From an uncultured Aquimarina sp. (GTDB lineage: Bacteria > Bacteroidota > Bacteroidia > Flavobacteriales > Flavobacteriaceae): a stretch of 64,000 bases of DNA. Position 1 is the first letter of the stretch; each line of letters opens with the position of its first letter. Under the pieces are notes generated by a model. It was not told the DNA's origin. It did no database searches and saw only the letters and a program-made list of their open reading frames with translations. The DNA lies in NCBI GenBank assembly GCA_947500845.1, contig CANMTP010000001.1, positions 496,001 to 560,000 on the forward strand, read 5' to 3'. The position numbers were made by a program, and so were the translations under genes. Of this stretch, positions 54,859 to 64,000 are shown piece by piece.

Positions 54859-54866
54859 TATATTTG
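54859..54866 (+). promoter_or_regulatory. -7 promoter element of the proline dehydrogenase gene
   Basis: TATATTTG matches TAnnTTTG. It lies 97 bases before the start codon, giving a leader of about 90 bases; no -33 TTG at ideal spacing. Confidence 0.45.
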
Positions 54867-54962
54867 CAGATATGATAAAATAATCAAATAGTAGCTATAT
54901 TATTTAATCATATTTTTACCGAAACATCTATAAACCTGAAGATTCCTAAAAATTAATTGTTG

Positions 54963-56135
54963 ATGGTTGAAAACAACTTGTTCGATAATACCGAAACTGC
55001 ATTCGCTTTAAAGAGTGATTCTGAGTTAGAAAGGGCCTATTTTTTGTTTAAAATGATATCAAACGAACCTTTGGTGAGAATTGGTACTGCGGTTACAAAT
55101 TTTGCGATAAAAGCACATCTGCCGGTACAAGGATTAATAAGAGCCACAGTATTTGATCATTTTTGTGGAGGTGTAAGTGAGGAAGATTGCTTGCCCGTGG
55201 TAGATAAGATGTATGACAAAAAGGTTTGCTCTGTATTAGATTATTCTGTAGAAGGGAAAGAAGAAGAGGCTCAATTTGATGCGGTTTTGGAAAAAACGAT
55301 GGAACTTCTTGAGTTTGCCGATCAAAAGGAAGCAATGCCTTTTGGAGTTTTTAAACCAACAGGATTTGGACGCTTTTTGCTATGGCAAAAGAAAACCGAA
55401 TGTACCTCTTTAACTGCAAAGGAAGAGGAAGAATGGAAGCGAATTGAACAACGTTTTGATAGCGCATGTAAAAAGGCTTATGAATGTGATGTCGCTTTAT
55501 TAATTGACGCAGAAGAAAGCTGGATGCAAGATGCGGCAGATGAACTTGTTTCTAAAATGATGCGTAAATACAATAAAGAAAAGGCTATTGTGTATAATAC
55601 ATTGCAAACATATAGGCATGATCGTTTAGCATATTTGCAAAAATTACATGAAGAGGCCAGGGTTTATAATTTTAAGATCGGTGTAAAAATAGTACGTGGG
55701 GCTTATATGGAAAAAGAAAATGAGCGTGCAAAAGAAAATGGATATCCTACGCCAATTTGTAAAGATAAAAATCATACAGACGAAAACTTTAATACGACTA
55801 TGAAGTATATTTTACAGAATATAGAGGATATTTCAGTTTTTATAGGGACTCATAACGAAGCAAGTAGTTATTTGGCAATGAATTTAATGAGAGAACTAGG
55901 TATAGTTCGTAATGATCCCAGAGTTTGGTTTGGTCAATTATATGGGATGAGCGATCATATAAGTTTTAACCAGGCCGAAGAGGGCTATAATGTTGCGAAA
56001 TATGTACCCTTTGGACCTGTAAGAGATGTAATACCGTATTTAATTCGTAGGGCAGAGGAGAATACTTCTGTAGCGGGGCAAACGAGCCGGGAGTTAAATT
56101 TACTATCTCAAGAGAGAAAACGAAGAAAGTTATAA
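54963..56135 (+). CDS. Proline dehydrogenase
   Basis: 390 residues from the ATG at 54963 (two in-frame TTG codons precede it). Key motifs of the PRODH TIM barrel: ALLIDAEESWMQDAADEL, AIVYNTLQTYRHDRLAYLQK, GVKIVRGAYMEKENERAKEN, VFIGTHNEASSYLAMN and FGQLYGMSDHISFN. The last block YLIRRAEENTSVAGQTSREL is the substrate-binding end with the conserved RRxxEN. It oxidises proline to pyrroline-5-carboxylate with FAD, and is the stand-alone form, as there is no aldehyde dehydrogenase domain. The VOC gene starts directly after its stop codon. Confidence 0.94.
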   Translation: MVENNLFDNTETAFALKSDSELERAYFLFKMISNEPLVRIGTAVTNFAIKAHLPVQGLIRATVFDHFCGGVSEEDCLPVVDKMYDKKVCSVLDYSVEGKEEEAQFDAVLEKTMELLEFADQKEAMPFGVFKPTGFGRFLLWQKKTECTSLTAKEEEEWKRIEQRFDSACKKAYECDVALLIDAEESWMQDAADELVSKMMRKYNKEKAIVYNTLQTYRHDRLAYLQKLHEEARVYNFKIGVKIVRGAYMEKENERAKENGYPTPICKDKNHTDENFNTTMKYILQNIEDISVFIGTHNEASSYLAMNLMRELGIVRNDPRVWFGQLYGMSDHISFNQAEEGYNVAKYVPFGPVRDVIPYLIRRAEENTSVAGQTSRELNLLSQERKRRKL

Positions 56136-56513
56136 ATGAATTTGAATCAGGTAACTGTACCATCAATAGATATAGAAAGTTCTATTTCTTTTTATAAAAA
56201 ATTAGGTTTACGTTTAATTGTAAAAGCATCACCACATTATGCGCGCTTTGAATGTATAGAAGGAAATGCAACTTTCTCGATACATCAAGTAGAAACCTTA
56301 CCCAAAGGTGATGGAGTTTATATATACTTTGAGATAGAAAAATTAGATCAGGAGGTAGATAGATTGATTGCTGAAGGTATACAGTTTGATCATTTACCAA
56401 AGGATCAAACCTGGCTTTGGCGCGAAGCAAGACTTAAAGATCCCGATGATAATCAAATCATTTTGTATTTTGCTGGAGATAATAGAAAAAACCCGCCTTG
56501 GCGTATAAAGTAA
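56136..56513 (+). CDS. VOC superfamily (glyoxalase-like) protein
   Basis: 125 residues: MNLNQVTVPSIDIESSISFY, then HYARFECIEGNATFSIHQ and a C-terminal block WLWREARLKDPDDNQIILYF. The ATG directly follows the TAA of the proline dehydrogenase gene with no gap, so translation is probably coupled. The C-terminal ending DDNQIILY is typical of metal-binding glyoxalase relatives. A link to proline metabolism is suggested only by position. Confidence 0.88.
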   Translation: MNLNQVTVPSIDIESSISFYKKLGLRLIVKASPHYARFECIEGNATFSIHQVETLPKGDGVYIYFEIEKLDQEVDRLIAEGIQFDHLPKDQTWLWREARLKDPDDNQIILYFAGDNRKNPPWRIK

Positions 56514-56536
56514 AAGGCTAGCCCAGAAATATCTAA

Positions 56537-58801
56537 TTAGAATGGATAGCCTATAGCAAAATTTAGAACAGGATTATTTAGCTCAAAATCGAACCGTTGG
56601 GATTTAGGGCGTGAAGGGTTATTAATAGGTGCTGCAAGATCCAAACGTATAACAAAATTTTGAATATCTACTCTTAAGCCTAATCCGGTCCCGATTCCTA
56701 GTTCGCTAATAAAATCTGAAGAGAAAGAGCCTCCGGGAAGAGCTTCATTTTCTTCGGTAAGCCATACATTACCTGCGTCTGCAAAAATAGCACCACTAAA
56801 AAATGAGAATAAAGGAAAACGATATTCGAGATTTGCCTCCAGACGAATATCTCCATTTCTGTCAAAAAAGGCTCCACTATCTTCATCATCAGGAACATAG
56901 CTTCCAGGACCTAATGAACGTATCCTGAAAGCACGAACACTATACGGACCTCCCGAAAAATACTGCTTCGAAAATGGCAACGTTTCAGAGTTTCCGTAAG
57001 GTAAGCCCCATCCTACAAACAAACGACTCACTAATTTATTTTTATTTCCCAGATCTATATAATATCTCAGATCTATATCTGCTTTGGCATACTGCGCATA
57101 TTCTAAACCTAAAAATGTATCTGATGTATTTTCTTCTGATTTGTTTTTCGAAAAAAGACTTAAAGCATTACCGGCTATATCAACGTTGGCATTAAAAAAA
57201 ACCGGATTCTTTGTACTCGTACTGTTCAACTCATTGTAAATAAAAGTATACGTTAAGCCGGCTATAAATTGCTGTTGAAAACTGTTGTTTAGAAATGCAT
57301 TTTCTTCAAGAATTTCTTCAAATTCTTTTGTGGTATTGGATAGATTGACATAATTAATACTAATCGGGTTGATCTCGTGATAAACAAACTTATTGGCATT
57401 CCAATTGTAGCCAAAAGTGGCAGTAGAGGAGAATAAACCATACAATTGACTTCTATCTAAATATTCTGCTCCCAAACTGATTTTTGTATTGGGAATTTTA
57501 TACTTAAAATCAGCATCAATGGTAATAGGAAACAATATTCTTGGAAAGATCAAATCTCCATTCAAGCCAAACTGTATGCTACTCAAACCAGCATTTTCTC
57601 CGCTCGCCACTTGTGTTTCATACGCAAGGGATGTAGTAATATTAAGAGTTTCACCTCCCCTAAACAAATTGCGATTGCTGTAACGCAGTAAAAGTCTTGG
57701 ACCGGCAAAGTTATTAGATTTTGAAATCGCCTGAAGTTCCATTCTAATTGCCCTCTTTTTTAAAGGTGTTAGATAAATTCGTGCTCTCAATTTTTTAGGG
57801 GTGACTCCATCTTGTATGGTGTCCATTTCGTCGTATCGAATATTTACAAATTGGTAGGTACCAATAGAGGATAATCTTTTACTAGTCAAACTAGAGCGTT
57901 CGGGATTGTATAGTTGCCCTTCTTCAAACAAAATATACGGTTCTAATCGTTTTGGTTTAAAAAATACTGAATCCTGAATATATTTAATCCCTTTATAGAT
58001 CGTTGTATCCTGTGCCGTGTACGTAGTATCAAGAGAACGATAGGGATACACTAGGATCTCATCAATTTCATATGGAACCACAGATATTCTTGGAACCTCC
58101 TTTTTGAGCCGCAAGAACAAGTCATACTGCTTATTTTTATATTGATTGGTATCTGCTTCAAAAATTAAAAAATCAGGATTAAAATTATAGTAACCTTTGG
58201 CTTTTAGCTTTTCACTAATTCTTTGTCTTTCTCTTTTAAAAAGGGATAAGTCAAAACGGTCACCTTCTTGTATTAGCGTGTTATCCATAGTTAAGGAAAT
58301 CGCCTTTTTAAGAGGCATTTGCATGGAATCCAATTTATATTTTGCCAGACGATATGGTTTTTCTATAGAAACATCGTATCGTATTGAGGCTTGCTTTTCG
58401 CCACCAATAATTTCTGAAGAAATGATATTTTTAAAGAATCCTCTATTTTCTAAGCGATTGTCCATGAGTTCTGTCATACGATCTATATCAATTTCTGAGA
58501 GATATATTGGTTTTTCGCCGAACTTGTCGTTTAAGAATTTATTAATAAAACCAGGTTTTTTCTTGTTTGCCTTGTAATGGAAAAGAAGTCCAAATCGAGT
58601 TCCAAATAACTTTGTGTATGGTTTTGCGAATAGCAGGTTTTCTATTTCATTTTCAACATCTTTGATGTTCTTAAGTGTATCTTCTGTGTCAAGATTAATT
58701 TCTGTACCGGTATATAATGTTTTGTTTTCTGGAATGTACTTTTCTACACTGCAGGATACCAGGATAAGTAATAAAATGAGTGAGACGATTTTGCTTTTCA
58801 A
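56537..58801 (-). CDS. tamL: TamL: lipid-anchored TamA/BamA-like outer-membrane protein
   Basis: 754 residues. The N-terminus is a lipoprotein signal (IVSLILLLILVSCSVEKYIP). POTRA-like domains occupy about 25-330 (IYLSEIDIDRMTELMDNRLE, RDKSKGYYNFNPDF-like stretch near 200). The Omp85 barrel follows (about 350-754) with the conserved FSGGPYSVRAFRIRSLGPGS (V/I)RGF-like loop and a C-terminal strand NPVLNFAIGYPF. In Bacteroidetes a lipidated TamA homologue, TamL, is encoded next to TamB, as here. The pair moves proteins or lipids to the outer membrane. The gene is 20 bases downstream of tamB on the same strand. Confidence 0.88.
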   Translation of the reverse strand: MKSKIVSLILLLILVSCSVEKYIPENKTLYTGTEINLDTEDTLKNIKDVENEIENLLFAKPYTKLFGTRFGLLFHYKANKKKPGFINKFLNDKFGEKPIYLSEIDIDRMTELMDNRLENRGFFKNIISSEIIGGEKQASIRYDVSIEKPYRLAKYKLDSMQMPLKKAISLTMDNTLIQEGDRFDLSLFKRERQRISEKLKAKGYYNFNPDFLIFEADTNQYKNKQYDLFLRLKKEVPRISVVPYEIDEILVYPYRSLDTTYTAQDTTIYKGIKYIQDSVFFKPKRLEPYILFEEGQLYNPERSSLTSKRLSSIGTYQFVNIRYDEMDTIQDGVTPKKLRARIYLTPLKKRAIRMELQAISKSNNFAGPRLLLRYSNRNLFRGGETLNITTSLAYETQVASGENAGLSSIQFGLNGDLIFPRILFPITIDADFKYKIPNTKISLGAEYLDRSQLYGLFSSTATFGYNWNANKFVYHEINPISINYVNLSNTTKEFEEILEENAFLNNSFQQQFIAGLTYTFIYNELNSTSTKNPVFFNANVDIAGNALSLFSKNKSEENTSDTFLGLEYAQYAKADIDLRYYIDLGNKNKLVSRLFVGWGLPYGNSETLPFSKQYFSGGPYSVRAFRIRSLGPGSYVPDDEDSGAFFDRNGDIRLEANLEYRFPLFSFFSGAIFADAGNVWLTEENEALPGGSFSSDFISELGIGTGLGLRVDIQNFVIRLDLAAPINNPSRPKSQRFDFELNNPVLNFAIGYPF

Positions 58802-58821
58802 TGTCCAATATATTTTAATTG

Positions 58822-61800
58822 TTATCTGTTTTCTTCCTGTTTACGCTTTTCTAGTTCTTTTTGCACAGAAGATCTCCAAAGATCCTTGAATTTATTAAAT
58901 TCTCTGTTAAAAATAAAAGCGATCCCTGTCACTATTAGCTGCCCGTCGATTACACTCTCGAATTGATTCTTTCTAAAACCTTTTAATCGGTACCTTCCGC
59001 TTTCAGTAATTAGATATTCTAAACTTAGGTTACCAATAATCGGACTACTTTCTTCAGTAGCCTGGCTGCTCCCTTCTACATTAACTGCGCTACCTACCTG
59101 TACTATTAAGCGATCATCCAAAAATGATTTTTGAGCGTTGATTTCCAGATCTGTAGCGCTGCTGGAGTTATCTCCCTGATAGGTAGAATAGCTATTAAGG
59201 CCAAAATTCAGATCCACATCAGATTTCCCAATAATCTTACTACTTATATTGTTAAGTTGGCCGGCAAGAACACTATTCACGTTATCCCTTGCTAATTTTG
59301 CTACTCCGCCGCTGCTACCATCATTACCGCTTTCAGGAAAAAAACGATTTAAAACTAATAAAGAAAAAACTTGTTTATTCAACTCGCTCTCTTGATTGTT
59401 TAGTTGTTGTACTTGTCCGTATACGACACCACCAAGAACCCCTTTATCTTCTTCAGGCATATCGAGCTCAAATGAAATTTCGGGGGTTAATAATTCACCG
59501 TCAACATTTAGGTAGACCAAGAAATCGACATCTCGTGCTTGCAATGTGCTACGCGAATTCACCAATGGTAAAGGGGAAGTTTCTACGGTATATATTGCAG
59601 TAACGTCTAATTCTGCTTCGAGAGGATCTCCTTTCCAGATGATAGTTCCTCCTGGTTTAATATTGAATTCTCTAGCAACCAAATCGTATAGGCTAACACG
59701 ATATAAACCATCACTAATATCATATCTTCCAGTTAAGTTTGTTCTTCCGTTTGGGCTCATTCCAAATATAAAATCTCCTTCTCCATGCACTTGTATGAAA
59801 TCATTGGTAGATTCATCAATAACAATTTTAAAAGTTGATTTTTTTCCTACTTGTAATCTCGTTTGCACGTCATAACCTTGTAAAAATGGAATTTCGGATT
59901 TGCTTTCATCTACTCGGGTTAAAATAGCATTTGGATTTTTGCGGTTAACAAACAACACTACACCTTCGCGCTCTTTAATTTCTAGTTCAGATTCTGGAAC
60001 GATTAAAGTAAAATTAGAATTTTCATCCAAAGAAATAGATCCTCTAATCACAGGAACTTGTAGGTCGCCTTTTATTCGAAGATCGGTATTAAAGTTAACT
60101 CTTCCGAAGAAAAGATCACTATCCTTTTGTGTTGAGTTAAGAACAGTAAAATCTTTTGCTACCAGGGTAAGATCAAAAGAGGGGTTAGTGATAGTTTCAG
60201 TTTTAATAACTCCATCTAAGCTAAAAGAGTCGTTATTACTATCTTTTACAGTGAACTGATCAAGGTATATACCACGATTATCAATTCGAATATTCTCTTT
60301 GGGCAGAATGAAACGTGTGTTTAAGGTGGTGACTTCAAACCCGGTATTGTTAAAATTAAAATTTCCTGAATATTGTGGTGAAGGTAGTTCTCCTCTAATT
60401 TCGGCGGTTCCTGATAACGTTCCGGTAGCATTAGAAACATAAGAACCTACAAACCTTTCTATAATACTCATTTCTAATTTTTCTAAATTAAAATCCAGGT
60501 TTACTTTGGGATTATTTTCGTTTGCCACATACCTTCCTGTAAAATCCAAATCTACCGGGGCTCCGTTTAATGCAAGATCAATATTGTAAGAATTGAAACT
60601 TTCGCTCTCGGCATTTAGTGTTAACTTACCTAAAGGAGCCTCAAGAATCGAAAGCTCATCGACAGTAAGGTCTGCTAAAATTCCCGGGTTACTTGTAGGT
60701 CGTTCTATACATATTTCTCCATTGATTCGACCTGATGCAAGAAGCTGATTCTCATTAAGTATATTCGTAATATTGGAAAGGCGAAAGTTTTTAAAATCAA
60801 AATTGAGATGTTTCTTATCAACATTCGGCCTTTTTGTCGTTATGGCCAATGATTGTTGATTATTTTTCAAAACGAAATCATCTACCGAAATATAATCACC
60901 AGAAATAATGGCCCTGTTATTACTATTGATTTGCCAGGGAGTTTTGTCTAAAACTAATGATGATGGATCAATATGAAAACTTAGGGTATCTTTTTTAAAT
61001 TCGAGCTCTGTTACAATATGAGCTGTATTTTCCTTTTCAAAATTGAAAGCATCAAAGTTCAATTTTAGTTTCTGATTTGCTAACCTTCCGTTAATTTTGG
61101 TTCTGTTTACCAATAGGGGGAGGGCTACAATCGAATCCCACCCTATGTTAAATTCCAGTAGTTCCTGATTACCTTTTGCAGAAATATTGAGTTGATTGAA
61201 ACTGCTTTCGCCCAGACTAATTTGGTTTGTTTTGATACTTGCCGAGAGTGTGTTACTTTGCTCATTGAAATTACCTCTTATAGTAATTGTATCGGCACTT
61301 TTGAGTCCGGGAATAAAAACCTCACTAAGCACAGGCGTTTCTTTAAATCTTAATTGCACTGAAGTTTCTACAGGAGTACTGTCATTAGTAGAACTGTTCG
61401 CCGGGTTAATATAATCTAATAGATGGCGTTCTAGAGCAGAAAAGGTATTTTGAAAACTACTATTCGAAGAAAGTTGACCATTAAGAAACCCACTTTGAAT
61501 TGCAAATGCTGTTTTTTTTGCAGTATTGTCCAAATCCACCTTCATATTTTGAACACCAAACGGTTCGTTTTGATAAACGACAGTGGCTTTGTTAATTTCT
61601 GAATTTATTTTGAAGTTTTCAAGATTACCCCAAAAAGTAGCATCCAGACTAAATTGAGTTTTTATTAGCTTTTCTGTTATTCCCAATGCATATAAGTCAG
61701 CTCCTATAATATCAGCTTGGATTTTGACTGTTGAAGAAATACTGTCTAAATTTATCTTACTGATTAGATGCATATTGAGATTATCATCTTTAAATTTGGC

Positions 61801-63816
61801 TTTTACCAATCCTTTCCCATTAGTAATTTCACCGTTAAACTGTAAGGCAGAAAAATCATAATTATTATACTCTAAATTTTTAAAGGTAGTTCGTATGCTG
61901 GCATTTAACGTTGGGAGAGAATTACCGCTCAATTGCACATCAGAAGAAAATTGAAGATTTCCTAATTGCGGATTATTGAATAAGGTACCTAATGCAACCT
62001 GACTTACAGAAATATTTCCACTAAATTCTGGTATATTAGTATTATTCAAGGTTCCTTTCAAATCTATATTTCCAAGTGTCGAATTGAGCTTCAGGCTTGT
62101 TGTAAGTGGTTGTAAAGACCCGTAAACTGATCCTGCAACAGAAATACTATCCGGCAATTTTATGCCTAAACTATCTGTATCGATAAATTGTGTCAAATCT
62201 TCTCGATAAGTAGTTATTTTAAAAGAAGGAATATCAAAGTATAATGAATCAACATTTGTAATATTTTCAATATTTCCTTTAAGCATAACTTTGGTGCTAT
62301 CTCCCCAACTTAAAAAAGATTCTTCAATTTGAACACTATCTATAGTTCCGTTTGCAAAGACTTCTCCGTTAATTTCCTTTTTAGAAAGTATTTTGATATA
62401 GTTATTCTCTAATAAGGACGGATTAAAATACTTTAGGTCTTCAATTGAAGAATTTATCTGTGGAAGATTAATGTTAATAGCAGTATTTCCCGGATTGTTT
62501 ACTAAATTTTGTAAAGAATTGTAACTTATAGAGCTAGAACCACGAATTTGATTGCGATTCGTCTTAATAATCAGATCAGCGATTGTTGCTGAAGAATTAT
62601 TTATGATGACCCTGCCAGCCATTTGTCTAAGTCGAAAACCACTACTTTCTGTAAATGATAATTTGTGAATAGTAGTGTTGGCCTTTTTTGGACGATAAGA
62701 AAGATCAGAGATATGAGTTTCCAAATTTGAAAGCTTAAATCCCAAAGGATCAAATATAGTATCGTTTAATAACTGTTCTTTAGTTAGATAAGTAAACGTT
62801 TGGTCAGAAACTACAATCTGATCGACAGAAATAGTCCAGTTTGGCCAAAGGAAAGTTACATTTGTAGTATCTTGAGTGTTCTTTGGGGCCTTTGTAGTAG
62901 TTGTGGCTTGTAGATCTTTTAGATAAAAGTTAGAATTGTTGAGTTTAAAGAGATTCGATATAATTTCCTGCTCTTGTAAGTTAACTCTTGTATCCTTTAT
63001 TTCCCCTTTTCCTACTTTAGTTGTAACACTTAATTGGTCTGGTATATTATTAAGGTTAAAGGCAACCTCATTAAATTCTAAAATGTCTATAACGATATTT
63101 GGAAGCAGGAGCGCTGAAGAATCTTCGGTAGTGGTAATGGTGGCTTTTTTTTGTTGAAATTCGACTAAAGTATTTTGCAGCATAAATTCATCAACCTCAA
63201 AATGCATGGTAATCAAATCGAAATCTCTAATTTTGGTTCGAATAGTGCCTAATGAAGCTATTATTGAATTCCCAAGGAATTCATCATCATATTTTAAATT
63301 CAATTGTTGCAGGTCGGCAGCACCCAATGAGATTTTAAATGTCTCATTATTATTATCAGAGGATATAGTGTCTGTCGAGGTCGCTAGAGAATCGATTAAA
63401 AATTGATAATTAAATTCATTATGATCTTGTTTTCTGCTTATTTTGGCTACAACTCCTTCCCATTGTATAGATTTAATATGTAATGCATTTCCTCTAATCA
63501 AGGGAAGCATTTTGATAGAAGCCTCTAAATATTTAGAATACAGTAGTGTGTCATTTTTCTGATCCTCGATATACATCCCTTCTAAAAGCAAGTTCCCAGA
63601 AAACGTAAGATAAAGTTTGTCGATATTTATGTGAGTATTGGTTTTGGTGGACAAGTACTCAACAACATTATCCACAATGATGTCTTGTCCCCAACGGCTT
63701 CTAATAAAAAATATTAAAACCATAAAGAATATCGAGATGGAAAGAAAAGCAATACCAATTCTTTTAAACCATGTCGATTTTCGATTCGCTTTTTTATTCA
63801 TTAAGTCTTTGAGCAA
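58822..63816 (-). CDS. tamB: Translocation and assembly module subunit TamB
   Basis: 1664 residues. One N-terminal membrane helix (IGIAFLSISIFFMVLIFFIR) anchors it in the inner membrane. A very long run of repeating beta-strands follows, the lipid-carrying groove of AsmA-like proteins. The C-terminal DUF490/TamB domain occupies about 1250-1664 (GTIIWKGDPLEAELDVTAIY, QVGSAVNVEGSSQATEESSP, RYRLKGFRKNQFESVIDGQL). It spans the periplasm and works with the TamL barrel encoded just downstream. The start may be MLKDLMNKK at 63816 or the next Met at 63801. Confidence 0.9.
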   Translation of the reverse strand: MLKDLMNKKANRKSTWFKRIGIAFLSISIFFMVLIFFIRSRWGQDIIVDNVVEYLSTKTNTHINIDKLYLTFSGNLLLEGMYIEDQKNDTLLYSKYLEASIKMLPLIRGNALHIKSIQWEGVVAKISRKQDHNEFNYQFLIDSLATSTDTISSDNNNETFKISLGAADLQQLNLKYDDEFLGNSIIASLGTIRTKIRDFDLITMHFEVDEFMLQNTLVEFQQKKATITTTEDSSALLLPNIVIDILEFNEVAFNLNNIPDQLSVTTKVGKGEIKDTRVNLQEQEIISNLFKLNNSNFYLKDLQATTTTKAPKNTQDTTNVTFLWPNWTISVDQIVVSDQTFTYLTKEQLLNDTIFDPLGFKLSNLETHISDLSYRPKKANTTIHKLSFTESSGFRLRQMAGRVIINNSSATIADLIIKTNRNQIRGSSSISYNSLQNLVNNPGNTAININLPQINSSIEDLKYFNPSLLENNYIKILSKKEINGEVFANGTIDSVQIEESFLSWGDSTKVMLKGNIENITNVDSLYFDIPSFKITTYREDLTQFIDTDSLGIKLPDSISVAGSVYGSLQPLTTSLKLNSTLGNIDLKGTLNNTNIPEFSGNISVSQVALGTLFNNPQLGNLQFSSDVQLSGNSLPTLNASIRTTFKNLEYNNYDFSALQFNGEITNGKGLVKAKFKDDNLNMHLISKINLDSISSTVKIQADIIGADLYALGITEKLIKTQFSLDATFWGNLENFKINSEINKATVVYQNEPFGVQNMKVDLDNTAKKTAFAIQSGFLNGQLSSNSSFQNTFSALERHLLDYINPANSSTNDSTPVETSVQLRFKETPVLSEVFIPGLKSADTITIRGNFNEQSNTLSASIKTNQISLGESSFNQLNISAKGNQELLEFNIGWDSIVALPLLVNRTKINGRLANQKLKLNFDAFNFEKENTAHIVTELEFKKDTLSFHIDPSSLVLDKTPWQINSNNRAIISGDYISVDDFVLKNNQQSLAITTKRPNVDKKHLNFDFKNFRLSNITNILNENQLLASGRINGEICIERPTSNPGILADLTVDELSILEAPLGKLTLNAESESFNSYNIDLALNGAPVDLDFTGRYVANENNPKVNLDFNLEKLEMSIIERFVGSYVSNATGTLSGTAEIRGELPSPQYSGNFNFNNTGFEVTTLNTRFILPKENIRIDNRGIYLDQFTVKDSNNDSFSLDGVIKTETITNPSFDLTLVAKDFTVLNSTQKDSDLFFGRVNFNTDLRIKGDLQVPVIRGSISLDENSNFTLIVPESELEIKEREGVVLFVNRKNPNAILTRVDESKSEIPFLQGYDVQTRLQVGKKSTFKIVIDESTNDFIQVHGEGDFIFGMSPNGRTNLTGRYDISDGLYRVSLYDLVAREFNIKPGGTIIWKGDPLEAELDVTAIYTVETSPLPLVNSRSTLQARDVDFLVYLNVDGELLTPEISFELDMPEEDKGVLGGVVYGQVQQLNNQESELNKQVFSLLVLNRFFPESGNDGSSGGVAKLARDNVNSVLAGQLNNISSKIIGKSDVDLNFGLNSYSTYQGDNSSSATDLEINAQKSFLDDRLIVQVGSAVNVEGSSQATEESSPIIGNLSLEYLITESGRYRLKGFRKNQFESVIDGQLIVTGIAFIFNREFNKFKDLWRSSVQKELEKRKQEENR

Positions 63817-63931
63817 ACATTTACCTTATAAAATAACAGATAAAACTACCGAGTTCTGAATGAAATTATGTGAAATTTGTCTTAATAAAGATTTCTGGTA
63901 GCGACTGCGTTAAAAAAAAATGCAAATGCAT

Positions 63932-63939
63932 TATCTTTG
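63932..63939 (+). promoter_or_regulatory. -7 promoter element of a divergent gene beyond the right edge
   Basis: TATCTTTG matches TAnnTTTG on the plus strand, 116 bases from the tamB start and 61 bases before the window end. The ATG just behind it (63947) opens only a short frame, so the gene it serves starts past position 64000. Confidence 0.55.
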
Positions 63940-64000
63940 GTCATTATGGACCAGTATTTGTCTATGACTTTCACATAGTTATCTTGCTATCATCAAAGGA

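Noticed and set aside
56514..56566. AGGCTA / TAGCCT inverted repeat at the end of tamL
   Set aside because: The arms are only six bases, the loop is about 30, and one arm lies inside the tamL coding region; not a convincing terminator.
58197..58577. 126-codon plus-strand frame opposite tamL
   Set aside because: Antisense shadow of the POTRA-coding region with no promoter or conserved motif.
63947..63979. ATG just behind the promoter at 63932
   Set aside because: The frame stops after ten codons; the real gene starts beyond the window.

Overview
The window is chromosomal DNA from a member of the Bacteroidetes, most likely a marine Flavobacteriaceae. The support is AT-rich sequence, promoters of the TAnnTTTG type (for example 4311-4318, 46080-46087, 54859-54866), almost no Shine-Dalgarno signals, a TonB-dependent receptor with a carboxypeptidase-like N-terminal domain, a TamL/TamB pair, a single-chain E1 alpha-keto-acid dehydrogenase, and a menaquinone gene cluster. 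The genus cannot be fixed from this stretch alone.

Layout. 1-5.5 kb: an MscS-type channel cut by the window edge, a TonB-dependent receptor, a 55-residue double-glycine leader peptide missed by ORF length cut-offs, a secreted protein and the ATPase YchF. 5.7-15 kb: a TPR hybrid histidine kinase, an S9 peptidase, an alpha/beta hydrolase, an M61 peptidase and two tandem PPK2 polyphosphate kinases. 15-17.8 kb is a decaying accessory patch: a gene remnant with an internal stop, a TlpA-like lipoprotein, a lipocalin-like gene broken by a 7-bp tandem duplication, a VOC protein and an AraC regulator with a one-base frameshift at a poly-A tract. 17.8-26.4 kb: topoisomerase IV (parE, parC), a PhnA-domain protein, ApbE, an AraC/GyrI-like regulator, a lipoprotein and an XRE regulator.

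26.4-26.8 kb holds an array of eight copies of a 16-bp palindrome (consensus GTTTACAnnTGTAAAC) between the XRE regulator and a divergent M14 carboxypeptidase. 28-34.7 kb: an Lrp/AsnC regulator, PEP carboxylase, DinB, small proteins, two hydrolases and a TetR regulator. 34.8-42.1 kb: a menaquinone cluster (hotdog thioesterase, menF, menD, then menB) with a DUF2853 gene, a CvfB-like S1 protein and a voltage-gated cation channel lying between menD and menB. 42-49 kb: two membrane proteins with related N-termini, a fused branched-chain-type E1 dehydrogenase, and a peptidase-like protein with no zinc site fused to an outer-membrane barrel. 49-56.5 kb: LOG-family protein and uvrA, a membrane-anchored unknown, aroB, proline dehydrogenase and a VOC protein. 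56.5-63.8 kb: tamL and tamB in one operon, with a promoter for a divergent gene just beyond the right edge.

No rRNA, tRNA, CRISPR array, intact insertion sequence or prophage was seen. The window is mostly housekeeping. The parts most worth a second look are the operator array, the leader peptide, the channel with an acidic filter, the inactive peptidase-barrel fusion, and the structured intergenic element at 38602-38764.
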